Of a stretch of DNA of 64,000 nucleotides, positions 61,012 to 64,000 are shown one piece after another; the stretch's first letter is position 1; each line of letters starts with the position of its first letter. This DNA comes from Paenibacillus farraposensis (GTDB taxonomy: Bacteria > Bacillota > Bacilli > Paenibacillales > Paenibacillaceae). Location: positions 379,696 through 443,695 of the forward strand of contig NZ_JAFFQR010000064.1 in NCBI RefSeq assembly GCF_020736845.1, in the 5' to 3' direction. A program made the translations under genes and the position numbers. The notes below the pieces were generated by a model. That model had not been told where the DNA came from and did no database searches. It was given only the letters and a program-made list of their open reading frames with translations.

Positions 61012-61355
61012 ACCTTCTCCACAACCTTAGCGTCCGACCAGAGTCGCTCGATGTTGTAATATTCACGCTCGTCGCGATGGAAGACATGTACTACGATATC
61101 CCCCAAATCCATCAGAACCCAGCGTGCGGAATCCATGCCTTCGATCCCTTTGATGGTTACACCTTCATCATGAGCGCGTTTGCGAATTTCTGTTACAATC
61201 GCCTGTACCTGTGTATCCGAGTTACCGTGGCAAATGACAAAATAATCCGCTACCAGCGATATCCCCCGCAAATCCAGTGCGACGATATTCATTGCCTTTT
61301 TATCTGTAGCGGCCTCAACCGCAGTTTGCATTAATTGCTCAGTCGTCAGGGTCAT
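61008..61355 (-). CDS. rsfS: Ribosomal silencing factor RsfS
   Basis: A 115-residue protein: DKKAMNIVALDLRGISLVADYFVICHGNSDTQVQAIVTEIRKRAHDEG..., then SARWVLMDLGDIVVHVFHRDEREYYNIERLW. These are the conserved parts of RsfS (YqeL/YbeB), which binds L14 and prevents subunit joining in starved or resting cells. It overlaps yqeK upstream and cvfB downstream by four bases each (ATGA), so these genes are translated in series. Confidence 0.97.
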   Translation of the reverse strand: MTLTTEQLMQTAVEAATDKKAMNIVALDLRGISLVADYFVICHGNSDTQVQAIVTEIRKRAHDEGVTIKGIEGMDSARWVLMDLGDIVVHVFHRDEREYYNIERLWSDAKVVEKV

Positions 61356-61948
61356 TCATGAACCTCCGTTTTTCTCTGTTTTAGTTGTTGAATCAAATCA
61401 TTGCGCGACAAGACCGTCAGTGGAAAAATAACCTTTTGCTTTTCCAGCAGCAATGAAATTGTAGCGTCGAATCCAGCAATAAGACCTTGCTCCAGACTTT
61501 TTTTTGCCTGCTTTCGGATATGATCAACCCCGGGGAAATCCCGGCCCGGTTCAATGTAATCAGCAAGGCACACGACCTTATCGAGCAGACTCATGCCTAC
61601 GCGCCCTGAAGTATGCCAGCGAATTGCATTCCGTATTTCCGGATCGTCCACCCCGTAATCTCTTGCTGCAACGCAGTATCCCACCTCGGAATGCCAAAGC
61701 TGCTTGTCATGCTTCAAAAGCTCCTGATCACACTCAGGATGGCTGCGAATGACTTCTTCCATCTGCTGAACAGGCCAATATTTCGCCACATCATGCAAAA
61801 TAGCGGCCAGTTCGGCCTTCTCCGGGTCTGCACCATATCGTTTGGCTAGCTCCACCGAGGTATGCATAACACCCAGCGTGTGCTTCCAGCGTTTTTCAGG
61901 CATCTGGCCTGATACGGCCTCCATTAATTGTTCACGGCTGTACTTCAT
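61352..61948 (-). CDS. yqeK: HD-domain hydrolase YqeK (symmetrical Ap4A hydrolase)
   Basis: A 198-residue HD-superfamily protein: KRWKHTLGVMHTSVELAKRYG, AELAAILHDVAKYWP (HD pair) and HSEVGYCVAARDYG, with NAIRWHTSGRVGMSLLDKVVCLADYIEPGRDF. YqeK enzymes hydrolyse diadenosine tetraphosphate to two ADP using an iron centre. The start at 61948 lies inside the end of nadD (17-base overlap), implying coupling. The order nadD-yqeK-rsfS matches B. subtilis. Confidence 0.96.
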   Translation of the reverse strand: MKYSREQLMEAVSGQMPEKRWKHTLGVMHTSVELAKRYGADPEKAELAAILHDVAKYWPVQQMEEVIRSHPECDQELLKHDKQLWHSEVGYCVAARDYGVDDPEIRNAIRWHTSGRVGMSLLDKVVCLADYIEPGRDFPGVDHIRKQAKKSLEQGLIAGFDATISLLLEKQKVIFPLTVLSRNDLIQQLKQRKTEVHE

Positions 61949-62522
61949 ACAAACCGCCCCTTTTTATGTAGTCATGTACACGGTCAGGCACAAGATAACG
62001 AATGGTGCGTCCTTCCGCAGCACGTTCCCGAATATCCGTCGAAGAAATGTCCACCACCGGCATATCCGCCAGTAATATCTTGTCCTGCAAATAATGCGGC
62101 AACTCATTTAGTGCAAGCTGGAAACCGGGACGCCTAACACCGATAAAGCAAATCCGCTGTGCCAGCTCCTCAATTCCCTGCCAATGTGGCAAATAGTTCA
62201 CCATATCCGCGCCGATAATAAAATAAAATTTCGCCGCAGGATGCAGCTTCTGAAGCTCTATGATCGTGTCGATGGTATAAGATACCCCACCTCGAAGCAC
62301 TTCAATATCCAGCACTTCAAAAGCGGGATGCCCATCCACCGCTTCTCGCGTCATCTCCAAACGCTGCACGCCGCTCGCACCTGCCTGATGCTTGTGCGGA
62401 GGGATATGAGAAGGCATAAACCATATCTGATCCAGCGCATAGGCATCCCTTGCGGCTTCTCCGGCCAGCAGATGTCCAATATGAATCGGGTCAAATGTAC
62501 CGCCCAAAATACCGATTTTCAT
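61932..62522 (-). CDS. nadD: Nicotinate-nucleotide adenylyltransferase
   Basis: A 196-residue protein beginning MKIGILGGTFDPIHIGHLLAGEAA, with the nucleotidyltransferase GGTFDPIHIGH motif, FMPSHIPPHK, and VDISSTDIRERAAEGRTIRYLVPDRVHDYI at the C-terminus. It converts nicotinate mononucleotide to deamido-NAD, the central step of NAD synthesis. It lies 17 bases after yhbY and overlaps yqeK. Confidence 0.97.
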   Translation of the reverse strand: MKIGILGGTFDPIHIGHLLAGEAARDAYALDQIWFMPSHIPPHKHQAGASGVQRLEMTREAVDGHPAFEVLDIEVLRGGVSYTIDTIIELQKLHPAAKFYFIIGADMVNYLPHWQGIEELAQRICFIGVRRPGFQLALNELPHYLQDKILLADMPVVDISSTDIRERAAEGRTIRYLVPDRVHDYIKRGGLYEVQP

Positions 62523-62539
62523 AGTATTCCCCCGCGTGT

Positions 62540-62836
62540 TTATCCTCTAGGCAACTCGATTTGCTTGTGATCACGGGATTCCTTGTACAAAATAATGGTG
62601 CTCCCAATGATTTGCACAAGCTCGGAGCCTGTTTCCGCAGCCAGTTCTTCCGCAATTTCATGCTTATCGTCCAAACAGTTGTTCAAAATTTGCACCTTCA
62701 TCAGCTCGCGTTTTTCAATCGCATCATTGATGTGGCGCATCAGATGCTCATTCGTGCCGTTTTTCCCTACTTGAAAAATCGGGTCCAAATGATGCGCCAT
62801 GGAGCGCAAATATCTTTTCTGTTTACCTGTTAACAT
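62540..62836 (-). CDS. yhbY: CRM-domain RNA-binding protein YhbY/YqeI
   Basis: A 98-residue protein beginning MLTGKQKRYLRSMAHHLDPIFQVGKNG. GKNGTNEHL and ETGSELVQIIGSTIILYKES belong to the CRM fold, which has a GxxG-like RNA-binding loop. The family associates with pre-50S particles. It lies between aroE and nadD as in B. subtilis, where it is called yqeI. Confidence 0.96.
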   Translation of the reverse strand: MLTGKQKRYLRSMAHHLDPIFQVGKNGTNEHLMRHINDAIEKRELMKVQILNNCLDDKHEIAEELAAETGSELVQIIGSTIILYKESRDHKQIELPRG

Positions 62837-62905
62837 GTATAATTAACTCCTTCATCACCACATATGCAATGCGGCATTTCCATAAATTTAAATGTTCAAT
62901 CTGAT

Positions 62906-63775
62906 CTAAGACAGGCTTCCCAGCACGGCCGCCCGCATTTGATCTACTGCTGGAGCAACTCCTGTAAAATACTCGAAGGCCACCGCTCCCTGATACACGA
63001 ACATGCCCAAGCCGCCATGCACAGTGCAGTCACGTTGTTCCCGGCTTTCACGTAAAAGCCTCGTTTCCAGCGGGTTATAGATCAGATCACTTACGATAAT
63101 TCCCTTCGGAATCAGGCTCGTTTCCAGTGGAAGCTCATCCGATAAAGGAGACATTCCGACTGAAGTCGTATTGATCAATACATCGACCGCCGCAAGCACG
63201 TTCTTCGCTTCTTCGTTGGAATATCCCGTTACCGGGATCGATTCCGTCGTCCACTCCCGTGCCAGCTGTTCAGCTTTGTCACGCGTTCGGTTCAGAATCA
63301 TAATCGATTCCGGCTGTTCTTCTAACAGAGCATGAATCACACCGCGAGCAGCTCCACCGGCTCCAAGAACCGCAATTTTGGCCCCTTTCAATTCAACCGA
63401 AGTTTCTTCCTTGAGGGAACGCACATAGCCGATTCCATCGGTGTTGTAGCCCTTGAGCCGTCCGTCGTCATTCACAATCGTATTGACGGCGCCGATAAGT
63501 CTGGCTCCTTCATCAACCTCATCGAGATATTTCATAACCTCAACCTTATGGGGAATGGTTACATTGACTCCTCGGAAATGCAAAGCCCGGATTCCCTTCA
63601 TAGCATCTTCCAACTGATCCGGCTTAACATGAAGTGGCACAAAATCCCCCTCAATTCCAGCAGCCTGTAAAGCTATTTTATGCATAAGAGGTGATTTGGA
63701 GTGCTTGATCGGATCACCCAATACGCCCAATAGTACAAGTCCTTGTTCGGTCGCTCCAGACTCCCCGCTGTTCAT
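62906..63775 (-). CDS. aroE: Shikimate dehydrogenase (NADP+)
   Basis: A 289-residue protein. The substrate domain has GVLGDPIKHSKSPLMHKIAL and GVNVTIPHKVEVMKYLDE (catalytic Lys in the PHK motif); the cofactor domain has IAVLGAGGAARGVIHALLEE and ILNRTRDKAEQL. It reduces 3-dehydroshikimate in aromatic amino-acid synthesis. GGGGGGAG precedes ATG 63775. It lies about 100 bases after yqeH, with a stable hairpin in between. Confidence 0.97.
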   Translation of the reverse strand: MNSGESGATEQGLVLLGVLGDPIKHSKSPLMHKIALQAAGIEGDFVPLHVKPDQLEDAMKGIRALHFRGVNVTIPHKVEVMKYLDEVDEGARLIGAVNTIVNDDGRLKGYNTDGIGYVRSLKEETSVELKGAKIAVLGAGGAARGVIHALLEEQPESIMILNRTRDKAEQLAREWTTESIPVTGYSNEEAKNVLAAVDVLINTTSVGMSPLSDELPLETSLIPKGIIVSDLIYNPLETRLLRESREQRDCTVHGGLGMFVYQGAVAFEYFTGVAPAVDQMRAAVLGSLS

Positions 63776-63826
63776 CGTTGTTCTCCCCCCTTATTACAAA
63801 ATATTAGGCCGCACAAATGCATGAAT

Positions 63827-63858
63827 GGCGGCAGGAACCTGACTTGTTCCTTGCCGCC
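63827..63858 (-). other. Strong hairpin without T-run between yqeH and aroE
   Basis: GGCGGCAAGGAAC (63846-63858, minus strand) pairs with GTTCCTGCCGCC (63827-63838) with one bulged base and a 7-base loop. The following bases are ATTCATGC, so it is not a normal terminator. It could be an mRNA-stabilising or processing site in the yqeH-aroE operon. Confidence 0.5.
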
Positions 63859-63881
63859 CTCTAACATGGCTGCAGCTACTG

Positions 63882-64000
63882 TTAAATCAACGCAGGCCGC
63901 AACAGGACACGGATTCCCCGAGGAGCATGAACCGCTGCCAATGCTCCGCTATCACTGTTCACCCTGATCCATCCCAAGCCGGAAATATAAATGTCCGACG
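63882..64000 (-). CDS. yqeH: Ribosome biogenesis GTPase YqeH, C-terminal end (cut by window edge)
   Basis: The minus strand read from the window end gives SDIYISGLGWIRVNSDSG... HAPRGIRVLLRPALI then TAA (63882-63884), 39 residues in an open frame. The ISGLGWI motif followed by a short basic strand and the LIRPALI-type ending match the C-terminus of YqeH, a circularly permuted GTPase for 30S assembly. The gene directly upstream of aroE in B. subtilis is yqeH, so position agrees. The GTPase domain lies outside the window. Confidence 0.85.
   Translation of the reverse strand, partial: SDIYISGLGWIRVNSDSGALAAVHAPRGIRVLLRPALI

Noticed and set aside
63743..63967. Plus-strand 74-codon frame near the window end
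   Set aside because: It runs antisense to the aroE start and the yqeH C-terminus, both of which are clear genes.

Overview
The window reads as a chromosomal segment of an endospore-forming Firmicute, most likely Paenibacillus (P. polymyxa group). The gene order aroE-yhbY-nadD-yqeK-rsfS-yqeM / leuS / comER-comEA-EB-EC / holA / rpsT-gpr-spoIIP / lepA-hemW / hrcA-grpE-dnaK-dnaJ / prmA-rsmE-mtaB / rpsU-yqeY-nfeD-floA-yqfC-yqfD is the B. subtilis yqe/yqf order with extra genes inserted. Sporulation genes (gpr, spoIIP, yqfC, yqfD), a leucine T-box, a perfect CIRCE and moderate GC all fit. The genus call is inference from gene content and protein style; no database was used. No tRNA, rRNA, CRISPR array, prophage or intact insertion sequence was seen.

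Layout, low to high coordinate (nearly all genes on the minus strand). 1-5.2 kb: yqfD (cut by the window edge) and yqfC, a remnant of an amino-acid permease, then an envelope-stress operon (nfeD, floA and a third membrane gene) behind a clear ECF-type promoter, then yqeY-rpsU. 5.2-8 kb: a HIT hydrolase, a MocR regulator and a coat-like protein of unknown function. 8-20.3 kb: addB-addA-sbcD-sbcC, four overlapping or closely spaced DNA double-strand-break repair genes, closed by an unusual branched terminator. 20.3-28.6 kb: an rRNA methyltransferase of the RlmI type, a Na/Pi symporter-like gene on the plus strand, a NUDIX hydrolase, mtaB, rsmE, an M50 peptidase, prmA and two small proteins. 28.6-33.8 kb: a malate module with sensor kinase, response regulator, 2-hydroxycarboxylate transporter and malic enzyme. 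33.9-39.1 kb: the HrcA/CIRCE heat-shock operon. 39.3-47.7 kb: an orphan membrane protein, a GNAT acetyltransferase, hemW, lepA, a yqxA-like gene, spoIIP, gpr and rpsT (plus strand). 47.7-51.1 kb: holA and an ECF sigma/anti-sigma pair with a promoter-like element of its own. 51.3-56.5 kb: the late competence genes. 56.4-64 kb: leuS with T-box, then the yqeH-aroE-yhbY-nadD-yqeK-rsfS-cvfB-yqeM operon.

How the parts connect: the ECF sigma factor encoded near 51 kb has a TGCAAC-N17-CGTC element just upstream of it, and the nfeD-floA operon has TGAAAC-N17-CGTA, so both may belong to one envelope-stress regulon. AddAB and SbcCD probably form a single repair transcription unit. The malate kinase/regulator pair sits directly upstream of its probable target operon, with a palindrome in the gap.

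No clear-cut undescribed defence or mobile system was found. The most unusual items are the branched terminator RNA downstream of sbcC (7823-7918), the terminator placed immediately in front of comEC (54066-54107), the long-stalked anti-sigma factor, the permease remnant at about 907-1027, and the intergenic stretch 41829-42224 that looks like a dispersed Paenibacillus repeat.
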